Part shown: piece by piece, positions 1 through 10,427 of the stretch
How positions within the stretch are numbered: the first letter of the stretch is position 1
Layout: each line of letters opens with the position of its first letter
DNA from: Cadophora sp. MPI-SDFR-AT-0126
Lineage: Eukaryota; Ascomycota; Leotiomycetes; Helotiales; Ploettnerulaceae
DNA length: 64,000 bases
Reading direction: 5' to 3'
Assembly: GCA_020747065.1 (NCBI GenBank)
Contig: JAGMVK010000022.1
Span: forward strand, 310,001-374,000
Notes under the pieces: model-generated
What the model was told of the DNA's origin: nothing
The model's input: the letters and a program-made list of their open reading frames with translations, nothing else
The model's database searches: none
Position numbers and translations under genes: made by a program

Positions 1-519
1 TATGATATACTCTCCCAGTTCACTTGAAATGGTATCCTGACTAGTCACCGTGCTCAACATAACAATCCCATCACATGTACCCTGGTGATCCTTGACCCAT
101 TTCCACGACTCGGTTGGGCCAGCACGAAACTTGATTGTGAAGTTCGTAGGAAGATGGATGGCCAACGGAGTAGTAAAGTAAAGTCTGCTCTGACCAGCAC
201 TTCCTTTCGAAGCTTGCAATTCAGAAGGAAACGCAGCAGCTTTCAAAACGGGGTCCATAGGCACTTCCCGCCATTCCTTTCCTTCAGAATGCCACAATGA
301 GACTTGCCACGGATCCGAGGCTCGACTCGAATCAACCTCGAGCAACGCCGTGAAGACAGTCGTGTGCTTCTCGATCTGTGTAACCTGACCCAGAGCTGGG
401 TAGGTTGAGATATATGCTAACATACTTGGATCGTCCGAAGCCGGAGGAGCTTTTTGTTTGGGTATATATTGTGCTTGAAAGACTTCATTCCCGTCAGCAG
501 CACTAATGAAAGTAGTCAT
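1..519 (-). CDS. Raffinose synthase / alkaline alpha-galactosidase (Sip1-like), N-terminal part
   Basis: The open frame covers 173 codons and runs off the left edge, so only the N-terminal part is seen. The text 'YPALGQVTQ', 'LLEVDSS', 'PWQVSLWHS' and 'WKWVKDHQGT' resembles the N-terminal beta-sandwich of fungal GH36-type proteins annotated as raffinose synthase or Sip1 alpha-galactosidase. In those proteins the catalytic barrel follows, and here it lies outside the window. The family acts on alpha-galactosides such as raffinose. I chose the ATG at 519. The frame stays open upstream to another ATG at 723, but that stretch is pyrimidine-rich and reads like a leader. An internal Met near residue 33 is also possible. 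Family assignment rests on remembered motifs and no catalytic residue is visible. Confidence 0.5.
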   Translation of the reverse strand, partial: MTTFISAADGNEVFQAQYIPKQKAPPASDDPSMLAYISTYPALGQVTQIEKHTTVFTALLEVDSSRASDPWQVSLWHSEGKEWREVPMDPVLKAAAFPSELQASKGSAGQSRLYFTTPLAIHLPTNFTIKFRAGPTESWKWVKDHQGTCDGIVMLSTVTSQDTISSELGEYII

Positions 520-937
520 TGTAAATGCCGCGATGAGCTGGAGAGGGAAGAGTTTCACGAAAGTGAGGAAATACACATACAAGAGAGTGAGAAAGAGGCA
601 GAAAGAAAAGGAAGATTTGCAGGAGGAGCACAGTTTAGTTGCCAGCACCCAAGTGCAGTGCAGCTGATGATGCAGGGACAGGGACGCTGAACTAGCAGAG
701 GCATGGGGGTAGCTCCAGGTCATCTGTGCGCATGTGGGCCCACTCTGACGCGCGTGCTCGGGAAAGCTTCGGGACGCGTCTAAATATTCTTCTGGAAATA
801 TCAACAGCTTCATTTCTGCAGTATCGTTTCACTCATTTGTCTACCTTAATTGCTGATGTTCCATAGGAACAATTCGGCGTTTTAAAATCTCCTTCTTTCA
901 CTGTACATGTATTCATAGTCGTCATACGCCGCCCACC
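520..937. promoter_or_regulatory. Divergent intergenic region, Sip1-like gene / TyrRS
   Basis: About 420 bp separate two divergent start codons, so both promoters should lie here. I see no clear TATA box. The sequence on the TyrRS side has long pyrimidine tracts typical of a fungal 5' leader. Confidence 0.4.
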
Positions 938-2881
938 ATGGCATCACCCTCCTTATTTCGAAGGTCTACGAGACCTGACCTTTATGTTTGCGCCAGCTGC
1001 GCCCTTCGAGTCTCGCGACCACCCACAACGATAGCTAGGCGATGGATTGGCTTGAAGTATCTTGCGAAGGTAGCGAATGCCGAGGCAGAATGGCAGGAGA
1101 AGGCTTCCAAAATCAAAGCTGGCAAACAGAAGAGCATGCTCACAATTCTTGAGGAAAGAGGTTTGGTCAATACAATTACAGGGTAGGCCCTGCCTGTCCT
1201 CTGCCTCTATCTGGTGCTAACATGCGAAGCGATCGTAATGTTCTTGATCAGTACATGACGAACAAACGAGTCGGCGCCTACGTCGGGATCGATCCCACTG
1301 CTGCTTCGTTACATGTCGGTCATTTACTACCTCTGATGTCCCTATTCTGGATGTACGTACATGGTTACCACACAGTGTCACTACTTGGTGGAGCGACTGC
1401 GAAGATTGGTGACCCAACGGACCGCTTGACAACGAGGGAAATGGAGCCTGGCGCTGTGCGAACGGCAAATATGGCGAGAATGCACTTCCAGCTGAAGAAA
1501 TTATGGTTGAATGTCGAACAATACGGGAGGAAATATGACTACAAGTGGGAATGGTCATGGCATCGGGAGTTGATCAACAACAATGCATGGTGGAACAAAC
1601 TACCAATGCTAGAGGTGTTGCAAGTCCTAGGGCCGGGGATGCGGCTGGGCTCTATGCTGGCTCGAGACACGTAAGTTTGCAAAAGAAAAACTAGCAGATC
1701 CCAGTACTAAAATATCCAGGGTGAAAAACAAGATGAGCAAAGGGGATGGAATGTCATATGCAGAATTCAGCTATCCTCTTATGCAGGCTTGGGACTGGTG
1801 GTACATGTTCCATACGAAAGGCATCAACATGCAAATTGGCGGTTCGGATCAATATGGAAATATTACGGCTGGAATCGACGCAATCAAGCACATCAAAGCA
1901 CATCATCCAAATCCTGTTACACGAAATGAAGCAATGGCCGTTGGCCACCCCTGGGGATTTACAACACCCCTTCTCACGACAGCAGCTGGTCAGAAGTTCG
2001 GCAAAAGTGCGGGTAACGCGGTGTGGCTGGATATCGAACAAATGAGTTCCTATGACTTGTATGGCTTCTTTCTCCGGACGCCCGATGCAGACGTGAGCAA
2101 GTATTTGAAGCTATTCACCTTCATGCCCATTGAGCAAATTGAAACATTAGTCAACGAGCACATGGAATCACCATCTCAACGCAAAGCACAGCACAAGCTT
2201 GCTCGCGAGTTTGTAGAGCTCGTTCATGGTCCGCACGAAGCCAAAGAATCGGAAACCCAGCATCGTCTGCTCCACAACAGAGGAGACGTAATTACAGAAT
2301 CGGACTCGGATGCGAAGGCTGGCATTACCACAATGAACAACAGGCCACAGGTCAACATCCAACTTCCCCGAAGATTAATCTACCAAAAGAGCATTGGCAA
2401 AATTCTGCATGCCGCGGGGATTGCTGACTCGGCTTCCCAAGGCCACCGGCTCGTGAACGTCGCTGGAGCTTATATTGGTGGTCCACCCCATTCCAAGAAA
2501 GAGCCCATGAACGACGGAATGGTGTCCTGGTCGACTATTAAGAACTGGCTACCAGAAGAGACAAAACTTTACTTGATCCATGGAGATCTGTTGTTGTTCC
2601 GTAAAGGAAAGCATCATATCAGGATTGTTCAAGTTGTCTCTGATGAAGAGTATGCTTTAAGTGGACAGACATATCCTGGAATGGACAAGGCATGGAGGAA
2701 TAGTGTCTTGAGGGCTCTCAAGACCAAAGAATCAGCAACCCAAGCTGAGAAAGAAGCCATCGAGAGCATTCTCGGTGAAGATGGGATTTTTGGAAACGAC
2801 AAGCTTGTTGAGAACGATAAAACGAAGACTTCAGAGTCACTACCAGAAGCGAAGAAGGAAGACTCAAGTCGTTCTGTATAA
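938..2881 (+). CDS. MSY1: Mitochondrial tyrosyl-tRNA synthetase
   Basis: This class I synthetase charges mitochondrial tRNA-Tyr. Three exons (938-1182, 1230-1670, 1720-2881) join in phase to 615 residues; the introns are 47 and 49 nt, the first with a TGCTAAC branch site. An Arg-rich, Ser-rich start (MASPSLFRRSTRP) looks like a mitochondrial targeting peptide. The HIGH motif appears as 'LHVGHLLP', followed by 'YDYKWEWSWHREL', the tyrosine-pocket text 'QIGGSDQYGN', and the KMSKS-type loop as 'KFGKSAGNAVWLD'. The C-terminal part ('PRRLIYQKSIGKIL' onwards) fits the S4-like tRNA-binding region, followed by an acidic/Lys tail. The start at 938 has the context CCACCATGG. Length and motif order match fungal Msy1. 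Confidence 0.95.
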
Positions 2882-3949
2882 TCCAAAACCGGAGTTGCTA
2901 AATGCATGGAGAAATACACAGCTATGTTGGTCATAATCCAGCAGTCTTTATGTGTGGTTTTGATCCGGAGAGAATTAAAGAAAACCCGTGGTCTCCGCTC
3001 CAAATTGTAACAAGCTTTGTACATTATGTAAACGGTATACAGAAAGGTACTGCGACAGCCAGTGGCTATTCTCGCGGAGTATAAAAATGCATGAACAGTC
3101 CAGAGCAAAGCTTGCCAACTTTTACACAACTTATGAAGCGATTCTAAGTTATCGATTTCAACTGTGTTGGCCGTCCGTTTGTGGCCTCTTTCTTTGGCCT
3201 CCTCGCTATCGGTCTGATGACCGTTCTCGATAACGCAACGCTTTCCCAATACAGACATTTTCCATCTACAGCTCACCTTACTTTCTAAATCCGTTAGCCA
3301 AGCCCACAACTCCCCTGCCTTAAAGGGCGCAGTGATACTTGAATGCATTGGATCCCGCCCGCGCCACGATGGAATCAACAGTGCATTGAGTAACTGAGGA
3401 TTTCAAGCCTCCCTCTCCTTCTTTCAATAGTAAGATTGTTCTTTCGAAAATTACCGATTCCTTCCCTGCTCCGTATTTAGTCCCGTCTGATCTCTCGCGG
3501 ACACTTCTCCCGTGCGCGCCGGGCGTGCACTAGCTGAGCAAATGCCGGGGTCGTGAACGGGAGGAGCAAGTCTCAAACAACAGTCGTCGCAGAAAATAGA
3601 CGTAAGGTGAAGATCCTTCCATCAAGAAAGTCCACATCAATAGCGACCATGTAGATATCTTTGGCGTCCATCCCCTAGGTTTTCTCCAGATCAAGGTCTC
3701 AGTTCATCGCGTGGCTTGAAGTACAAGTGCAGACAACACGCACAGACTTGCAACCCCAGTCAAGAATGTGACGTGAATGCAAGGCTGAGAATCTTATGCT
3801 GTGCCATGATCCCCGAGAGGGATATTCAGTGTTCGGTTGCCATATTTATCCCGTCGGCTTCTTCTCTGCAGTTATGATCTTAGCAAACCCGTCAGCCTGA
3901 GCCTCAACCGGCTCCTTTGACGTATCTCGAAGAATTCGCACTGCACATA
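2882..3949. other. Intergenic region, no gene seen
   Basis: This is the 3' side of the TyrRS gene up to the foldback element. A 249-codon frame on the minus strand (2629-3378) overlaps the end of the TyrRS coding exon and has no recognisable text; I treat it as a shadow. Nothing else is supported. Confidence 0.5.
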
Positions 3950-4749
3950 ACGTCCCACCCCGCCCTTCCGGCCACCCCCACCTTCCGGCCACCTTTTACA
4001 CCAAAACTCACTAACTTTAGTAATTAATATTTTTAATATTTATTAATAAAATAAGCTGAAATTAAAGATTTAGATTATTTTTTATACGTTCTTTTATTTA
4101 ACTAATTTTTATGTATTTTATATTACGTAATATTACAAAGTGAATATTTAAAATCTTAAAAATTTTCCCCTAACAAATTTAGTGTAAAATCGATTTTTCT
4201 TAATTTTTTAATAACTTCAGTTATTATTATTAAAAACAGCTAAAATTAAAATATTATATATATTATATATATACTATTAAGTATTATAAGTTTAAAAGTT
4301 TTTATATTAGTAATTATTAAATTATTAAGTAAAGTATAAAGCCTCATATAAAAATTTAGGTAAGGAAATTTTATTACTTAATTACGTAGTAATTACTAAT
4401 GCAAATACTTTTAAGTTTTAATACTTTAATAATATATATATAATATACCTATATAGCAAGTTTTAGTTATTTATAATAATAATTACTAAAGTTATTAAGA
4501 AATATTAAAAAAATATTTTTACACTAAATTTATATGCAAAAAAATTCTTAAACTTTAAATACTTATTTTATAATATTACGTAATAGAAAATAAAAAAGAC
4601 TTAGGAATATAAAAGAACATATAAAAAATAATCTAAATTCTTAATTTTAGGTAATTCTATTAATAAATAATAAAATTATTAATAATTTAAAGTAGTGAGT
4701 TTTGACGATTTTTGGTGTAAAAGGGTGGCCGGAAGGGGGGGTTAGACGT
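3950..4749. mobile_element. 800-bp foldback/MITE-like element with full-length inverted repeats
   Basis: The element begins ACGTC and ends GACGT, and it is flanked by TA on both sides (3948-3949 and 4750-4751), as expected for a Tc1/mariner/pogo-type insertion. The two halves are inverted copies along nearly their whole length. Paired blocks include 4069-4086 with 4620-4637, 4121-4135 with 4571-4585, and about 4176-4189 with 4517-4530, leaving only some 45 nt unpaired around 4332-4376. Each end carries a GC-rich block with CTTCCGGCCACC (two copies on the left, one on the right), while the interior is extremely AT-rich. No transposase frame exists. It is best read as a non-autonomous MITE or foldback element, possibly degraded by repeat-induced point mutation. 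The AT shift is seen directly; the mechanism is inference. Confidence 0.85.
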
Positions 4750-4859
4750 TATAATTCAAGGTTGCGGCTGTTCTTGTCAACATCAACAGATGATCCAACT
4801 TCCAGTAGATTTCTCAACCCTTTTCATGATTTCTAGATTCAGTCACTTCTGTCAGCAAG

Positions 4860-6215
4860 ATGAAGACTTCAATACCTTGCATTGTTCTTTTTGCAGCGCC
4901 GGTTTCTTGCTTCCCATCAGTGCCATTCGAGGTACAAAACACATAGGAACCTCAAGTACTACCAAGGTCAAAAGTGCAGATGGAGTATTCTGCATTATAA
5001 CTATCAAAGCGAGAAGTGTCAAGCCTAGGAAACTTCTCCTTAGCAACACATCTCGCCAACGAGCTTCTCTTCTCGCTATACATATCGAGCCCAACCTCGT
5101 TCCTACTGACTAGCTAATCTTCTCAGTCCCATCGATCCACAGATAGCCGATCTGAATATCTCAGCGACATGTATCGAATGCTCCACGACCGGAACCGGAA
5201 TTCTTTCATCCACTGCCATGGACACGAATCAAGAACTTCTCGACGACATACCTGGAACCATGGCAGCTTTACTCGATGATCTGCAGGCTTTCATCACAGA
5301 AACTTTTGACCTGGGCTTTCAGATAGATTTTCAGGATCTTTCTGGACATTTTGAGTTTGAGGTGGATTTTGCAGGAGCGGGGGAAATTTCCATCCCACTT
5401 CTTCCCAAGCTTGCTCCGCTTGGTGCTGATGTAAGTGCAGAAATTGGATTGTGTTGTTTGTTTGCGTGTTCTTGATCTAATACTGAGCAGATCGCGGGGA
5501 ATAAACTCGGTCTCGCCTTGGGATAGACCTAATCATCACCGTTGATGCTCAGATAGACTTAACGGCTGGATTCGACATCATCTGGCCCAAAGGATCATCT
5601 TTCACCATCGACCCTTTGAGTGGAGAGATTCTCTCAATGAGCATGTACGTTCAGCCAGATGCCCCCTTCCTCTCCAAAACTAATTTCTCCTTCAGTGACA
5701 AAGTTGACGTCAACTCTATTCCCATTAAAGTACAATCCGGCATCGGTTGTGCCACCCTAGCCCTTAAATATAGCCTCACAGCGAGTATCGGCTTCAACCT
5801 ACTCAACAACGAGTTCACTATCGAGTCGGGCCTCTTTGTCAGCGCACCCATCTATCACACTTGCGTGAAGTTCGACCCTGAAGCACCTTGCAATCTCGAG
5901 TTCACTGAGGACTTTGCTGCAGATGCGGGGGCGTTTGGGCAGATTGTTGCCGATTTGAACTTTGTAGATTTTGAGGCCGGTCCATCGGTGGTCACAACGT
6001 TCTTGAGTGGTGATTTGCCGTCAGTTTGCTTAGCTACTCCGACGATGCTTGAGAGTGGTGCGCCAACTGTGACTGCGGTGCCACTTTACAAGACTGCTAC
6101 TACGGCCACTATGGGTGTCACATCGACTTCTACAGTATATCACGCGGAGACGGGGCCTGCAGAGCCGATAGAGACGGGTGCTGTAACATGTACTAAAGGA
6201 GTGATGAAAATCTAA
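4860..6215 (+). CDS. Secreted fungal surface-type protein, possibly decaying
   Basis: A signal peptide (MKTSIPCIVLFAAPVSC) starts at 4860. A model that closes in phase uses exons 4860-4931, 5143-5430 and 5553-6215 (340 residues) with introns of 211 and 122 nt. The product is a beta-rich protein with text such as 'SATCIECSTTGTG', 'FDIIWPKGSSFTIDPLSG' and 'TFLSGDLPSVC', similar to uncharacterised secreted or cell-surface proteins of Pezizomycotina; function unknown. Oddity: both introns contain coding-like text in shifted frames ('HYNYQSEKCQA' near 4993; 'IAGNKLGLALG' then 'IDLIITVDAQ' across 5491-5552), as if indels had broken the frame and the segments are now skipped. One extra G in the GGG run at about 5520 would restore continuity. 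It may be a pseudogene or may contain assembly errors. Confidence 0.5.
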
Positions 6216-6688
6216 AGTCGAGAAAATACAAGACTTTGTTGCTCTTTTATGATGGACTGCCCAAGAAGCGAGACAAGGTCATTGTAAACAAATTCAAAAT
6301 GAAATAAAACACCAGATACATGTCTTTAATACTCCACTGTTTTTGTGAGCTGTTGAGAATGGCATAAGGTAGCACGGATTTAAGCGAGAACGACCTGCCG
6401 TTAACCTTTGGAAAGTGAACGAGAACAAATATTCTCAGAAAAGCCAAGCTGAGATTCGACATGGACCAGATTAAATTATCAAGAAGCCAAAGAAATCATA
6501 AATATCACCCCGCACCGGGTTGTGGAAGTGGGGGCTAAATTCGTTCCGCTATGGTATCCTAGCAAGTTGTCCCCTGCAACTGCATATGCAGTCAGAATCA
6601 CAGGATATCCTCATAACGTTTTCGCGAGCAGATTATTCTTCAAACCTCTGACAGTTCTCCTTCTCAGGGTCTGTAACTTCTATAATCC
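6216..6688. other. Intergenic region, no gene seen
   Basis: Tandem-oriented spacer holding the 3' end of the secreted-protein gene and the promoter of the HET gene. A 71-codon minus frame here has no recognisable content. Confidence 0.5.
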
Positions 6689-8911
6689 ATGATTGAAATC
6701 ATGGCTGCTAGAAACAGCAAAGAATCAATATGCCAGATTTGTTTAAACCTCGACTTCGACCATCTTCCCAAGAAAGACCAACCATGCAGCCTCGACGAAC
6801 ATATGATCACTACAAATTTTGCAGAATTAAAGACTTCAGCCGAGACTGGAGATTGCTTGCCCTGCCAGATAATATGTACCGGACTTCAGACTATGAAGGA
6901 GGAATGGGATGAGGTGGAGGAAGCTGGGACCGAGAGCGAGTACTTGGCTGACGACACCCAGCTTTGGATCAACCTGCGTTGCGGCCATAGTCTGCGGATC
7001 ACGTTGGGTAATGCTGAGTCTGAACAGATTGTGGAGTTCTACACTTTGTCGGAAGAAGGCAAGCGCTTTGTCCCCAAGCCACCATTCGATTGCTAATCGT
7101 TCTCCGAAGGCAATGCATCGATACCTGCATTTGGTGTTGGCAGAGCAGTTGAAAGTGAAATGGACCTGGGAAAATGCTTGGAGCTTGCAACTCTGTGGAA
7201 GAAGAAATGCGACGAAGAGCATGAGTTCTGCAAGAAAACGGACGAATTGAGGCTTCCAACCCGCGTGATTGATGTCGGTATCGATGAAAAAAGTGACACC
7301 GTTCACTTGAAGGAGACCAGAGAAGCAGATCGAGATCCCTACATGTCACTAAGCCATTGCTGGGGATTAGAGCAGATAATCACGACGACGACTAAGACGC
7401 TACAAGAAAGGAAAGCAGGAATCAAGCTCTCAGACCTCTCGAAAACATTCCGTGACGCAGTCAAGATCACTCGGGGGCTTGGAATTCGGTATCTGTGGAT
7501 CGATTCACTTTGCATCATCCAAGACGACATGAAGGATTGGGAGGTGGAGTCTGCAAAAATGGCAGATGTCTATATGAATTCACAGCTCAACATCGCTGCC
7601 ACCCATTCTAGCAGTGGGAAAGGAGGATGTTTCGCTGAAAGGTGGTCACTGGATACTTTGAATCAAGTCGAACTGAATGTTGGTGACGACATTTGGATTG
7701 AGTCTGATGCGGACGAGGAGGTGAAGTACAAGATCTATATTTGGAATGCCTTACACGTTGCTCATGACCACTTCACAAGAAGTATGGACTACACGAACAC
7801 GATGGAACTCGCATCGCCGCTTCTTAGTCGTGCGTGGGTCTTCCAAGAGAGACTCCTTTCCGTACGGACATTGCACTTCCATGCCGAAGAGTTGATCTGG
7901 GAATGTGGCTCTGGGGTCTCATGCGAGTGTTCGCGACTTGAGGACTACCAAGGGGGTGATCCGGATGGGCTTCTTCAGGACAACGAGTCTGAACAGCTCA
8001 AGATGATATACACATGGATAACCTCATCGAAAGCGACCGAGTCCCAGATTCTCGAAATTTGGTTGGAGCTTGTAAGGGAATACTGCTCATTGAAGCTGAC
8101 CAAGCAAATCGACCGACTAACTGCACTCTCTGGCCTCGCTTCTCGAGTTGCCACACGCTTACCTGGCGAGTATCTCGCAGGCTTGTGGTCCCAAGATCTC
8201 CCAAGGGCGCTTTGTTGGTCTAGGGAGAGCGGCTACAGGAACAAGTATCCCACCTTTCGAGATCCTGACGCTTACGCACCGTCATGGTCATGGGCTTCCA
8301 TATGGAATAATCGTAATGATCTCCCATTTGTCAATTATGATATGGTAAAAGTCCATGGCTTTGTAGCTGATTCAAGATGTCAAGTCCAAGACTGGCATTG
8401 TTTGAGAAGCCGGAGGAATCCATTTGGGTTATCCAGAGACACCTGGCTCAAGCTTCGAGCGCCGCTTATCAAAGCGACTTTTCTTGCCGAAAAAGTTGAG
8501 ACGGATACTTCGACGTTGGAATGGGCTCGAAAGAAAAACCTCTCCAACTACATGAGGAAGAAAAGAGTCCAAAACATGATCAAATTTGGCCAGGAATCGT
8601 TCGAATTTTCTCCAGATCTCTTGGATGCAGACCTGAACGCGACGGATATACATCATGGAGACTCAGTATTCTGTCTCTTGCTTGGACATTCTAGAATGAC
8701 GCGGAAAGAACTCTTGGAACAGTGGCCTGCTCAATACCTCTCAATGGCGACCAAACTCAACTTTGATGAACCTTCTAACCAGGTTCCTCGGGCATATGCG
8801 CTTGTCTTGTCGGGAAGTGACAATGAATATAGAAGAGTTGGCCTATTAATTCATCAAGAAGGGCCTGCTTGGTGGGAAAGTGCCAAGATCTGTGAGGTGA
8901 AAATAGTGTAG
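6689..8911 (+). CDS. HET-domain (heterokaryon incompatibility) protein
   Basis: HET proteins trigger cell death or growth arrest after fusion of unlike hyphae, although most paralogues are untested. Two exons (6689-7058, 7110-8911) give 723 residues. A short N-terminal Cys motif ('ICQICLNLDF') precedes the HET core from about residue 200: 'LPTRVIDVG', 'YMSLSHCWG', 'TFRDAVKITRGLGIRYLWIDSLCIIQDD', with 'SRAWVFQERLLS' further on and the late motif 'APSWSWAS'. An in-frame TAA at 7094-7096 would break a one-exon reading. It lies inside a 51-nt GC-AG intron with a TGCTAAT branch site, and removing that intron produces the family-typical transition 'FYTLSEEG-NASIPAFGVGR'. A nonsense allele remains the alternative. 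A second HET gene lies at 17698-20112. Confidence 0.85.
7059..7109 (+). other. GC-AG intron in the HET gene
   Basis: The donor is AG|GCAAGC, the usual extended form of GC donors, the branch-like site is TGCTAATC and the acceptor is CCGAAG. It is 51 nt long, divisible by three, and contains an in-frame TAA, so retention would truncate the protein. Confidence 0.6.
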
Positions 8912-9032
8912 GCTAGGAACCGTCATTGTACCGAAAAATGAAGTGCTGAAAATTGCAGTTTCTTGTGAGAAGTTTTGAACCGTGACCACCTGGTGACACT
9001 TTCATACCCTACCGGCATGCCTCTGGTAATCA

Positions 9033-10427
9033 TTACAAGTCCCTCAACTCAAGCTGAGGTAGAAGTCCCTTATGAGCTCCACCTTCCGTTCCCCTGTCCC
9101 AAGCCCATCGCTTCGCGAGCGCAGGATCCAGTGTGCCATCCAACATCTCAACAACATATCTCCCAAGGGTAGGCATAAACTTCCAGCCATGAAACGAGCC
9201 GGCGGTAGCAATGAAAAGCCGCTTACAATGAGGATGAGGTGTTATGACAAAGTCCTGATTAGGTGTTACCCCATCCCAACAAACTCGGTATTCATCAATC
9301 ACCACGTCGTCGGCTTTGGCGCCAAGAATACCTCTCTTCACCGTATCCAAGCGGGCTCTGAGACCAGCGCTTGGAGACGACTGTAGTTCAACAAGTTCTG
9401 ATGGTGGCATTGAGATATTCTGATGCGAAGCGGCGTGGCGGCATGTATTTTTGAAGCTTTCGGCTCGGGCGAACTTGATGGTGTATGATTCATTTCCTCC
9501 CAGTGGTGCGGTAAGAGGCATGAGCTCTCCTATCAAATTCGTCAGTCCCGAAGCTTGCATCCAAACAATACGAGCGGAAAGTCGCAAGGCCTGCTCGAGG
9601 ATTATTAGCCTACCTTGGGTGGATGATATCCCGTGCACCGCAACAGGGATCTCGGTGTACTTCTTCCCCTCCAGAGCACTAAGGCTCACAATACCCGTCA
9701 CAGCTGCCCCTGCAACTATGCGGTCTCCAACTTGTAGTTCATGTCTTTCGGGTGCGCTGTCTGCGATGAGTTTGGCAGTCAAAGCACCCGTCGACAAGAT
9801 GATCTTATCAGCCTTCAGCACATTCCCATCCAGGAACTTGACACCAGTGCAACCCCCCGTGTCATCAAAGGTCAGAGTTGAGACTTCGTTTTCAATATAC
9901 TTCACCCCCAGCTCGAGAGTGGCATTGATCAACGCTTTCAGTGCTTTGGCAGCTTCCGCCCAGCCGCTCTTCTCATTAACGAAAACCTCCGTCACGCCCT
10001 CGAAGTCGGTATCATCGAAGAAACCGTCATAGCGTTTCTTGAAGTCTTGAACCGAGACGAGCTCAGCATCAACCTCGATGTTCAATTTTTTGTAGTTGTC
10101 AATCATTTGCTGTCCCAATCCCGTGTTGTCGATGTTGATCAGCCCACTTTGGTGATAGAAGGGCTTGTAAAGCGGATCATCCCGCCACATCTGAATGGCC
10201 TCCAGGGCTTTCTCCATATAGAACAAATCTCCATAGTCAGCTCGAATGACCTTATTCCAGTCCCAGGAGGCGCCGAGCGGACAAGGGTACGGTCGCCGGT
10301 CGACGAGGCTGATAGAAGTGCCTGGATACTTCTTGGCCAGCTGGTGAGCTGTCGACGCGCCGAATACCCCGGCGCCAATAATGAGATATGACGATGGTGC
10401 TTGTGTTGCCATATTTCTGGTGGTCAA
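9033..10427 (-). CDS. FAD-dependent amine oxidase, fructosyl amino acid oxidase / sarcosine oxidase family
   Basis: This DAO-fold flavoenzyme would oxidise a secondary amine such as a glycated or N-methyl amino acid, releasing H2O2. The N terminus has the dinucleotide-binding motif 'LIIGAGVFGAST', then 'SISLVDRRP' and 'KVIRADYGD', as in amadoriases. The late motif 'RVCWDGVTPNQDFVI' matches the family; its Cys aligns with the residue that carries covalent FAD in relatives (inference). 'GSFHGWKFMPTLG' closes the FAD site. A retained 84-nt intron at 9530-9613 (GTAGGC ... GATAG) should be removed, changing 464 to 436 residues and joining 'GISSTQ' to 'GELMPLTAPLGG'. The C terminus (ELRDL) is not a canonical PTS1. 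Start may be Met1 (10427) or Met6 (10412). Confidence 0.85.
   Translation of the reverse strand: MTTRNMATQAPSSYLIIGAGVFGASTAHQLAKKYPGTSISLVDRRPYPCPLGASWDWNKVIRADYGDLFYMEKALEAIQMWRDDPLYKPFYHQSGLINIDNTGLGQQMIDNYKKLNIEVDAELVSVQDFKKRYDGFFDDTDFEGVTEVFVNEKSGWAEAAKALKALINATLELGVKYIENEVSTLTFDDTGGCTGVKFLDGNVLKADKIILSTGALTAKLIADSAPERHELQVGDRIVAGAAVTGIVSLSALEGKKYTEIPVAVHGISSTQGRLIILEQALRLSARIVWMQASGLTNLIGELMPLTAPLGGNESYTIKFARAESFKNTCRHAASHQNISMPPSELVELQSSPSAGLRARLDTVKRGILGAKADDVVIDEYRVCWDGVTPNQDFVITPHPHCKRLFIATAGSFHGWKFMPTLGRYVVEMLDGTLDPALAKRWAWDRGTEGGAHKGLLPQLELRDL

Noticed and set aside
2629..3378. 249-codon minus-strand frame over the end of the TyrRS gene
   Set aside because: It is largely antisense to the conserved C-terminal exon of TyrRS, and no domain text is seen.
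7094..7096. In-frame TAA read as a nonsense mutation splitting the HET gene
   Set aside because: A consensus GC-AG intron removes it in phase and gives the usual family junction; kept as the alternative only.
9451..10391. Plus-strand frames of 193 and 114 codons
   Set aside because: They are exact antisense of the FAD oxidase, which has unmistakable motifs.
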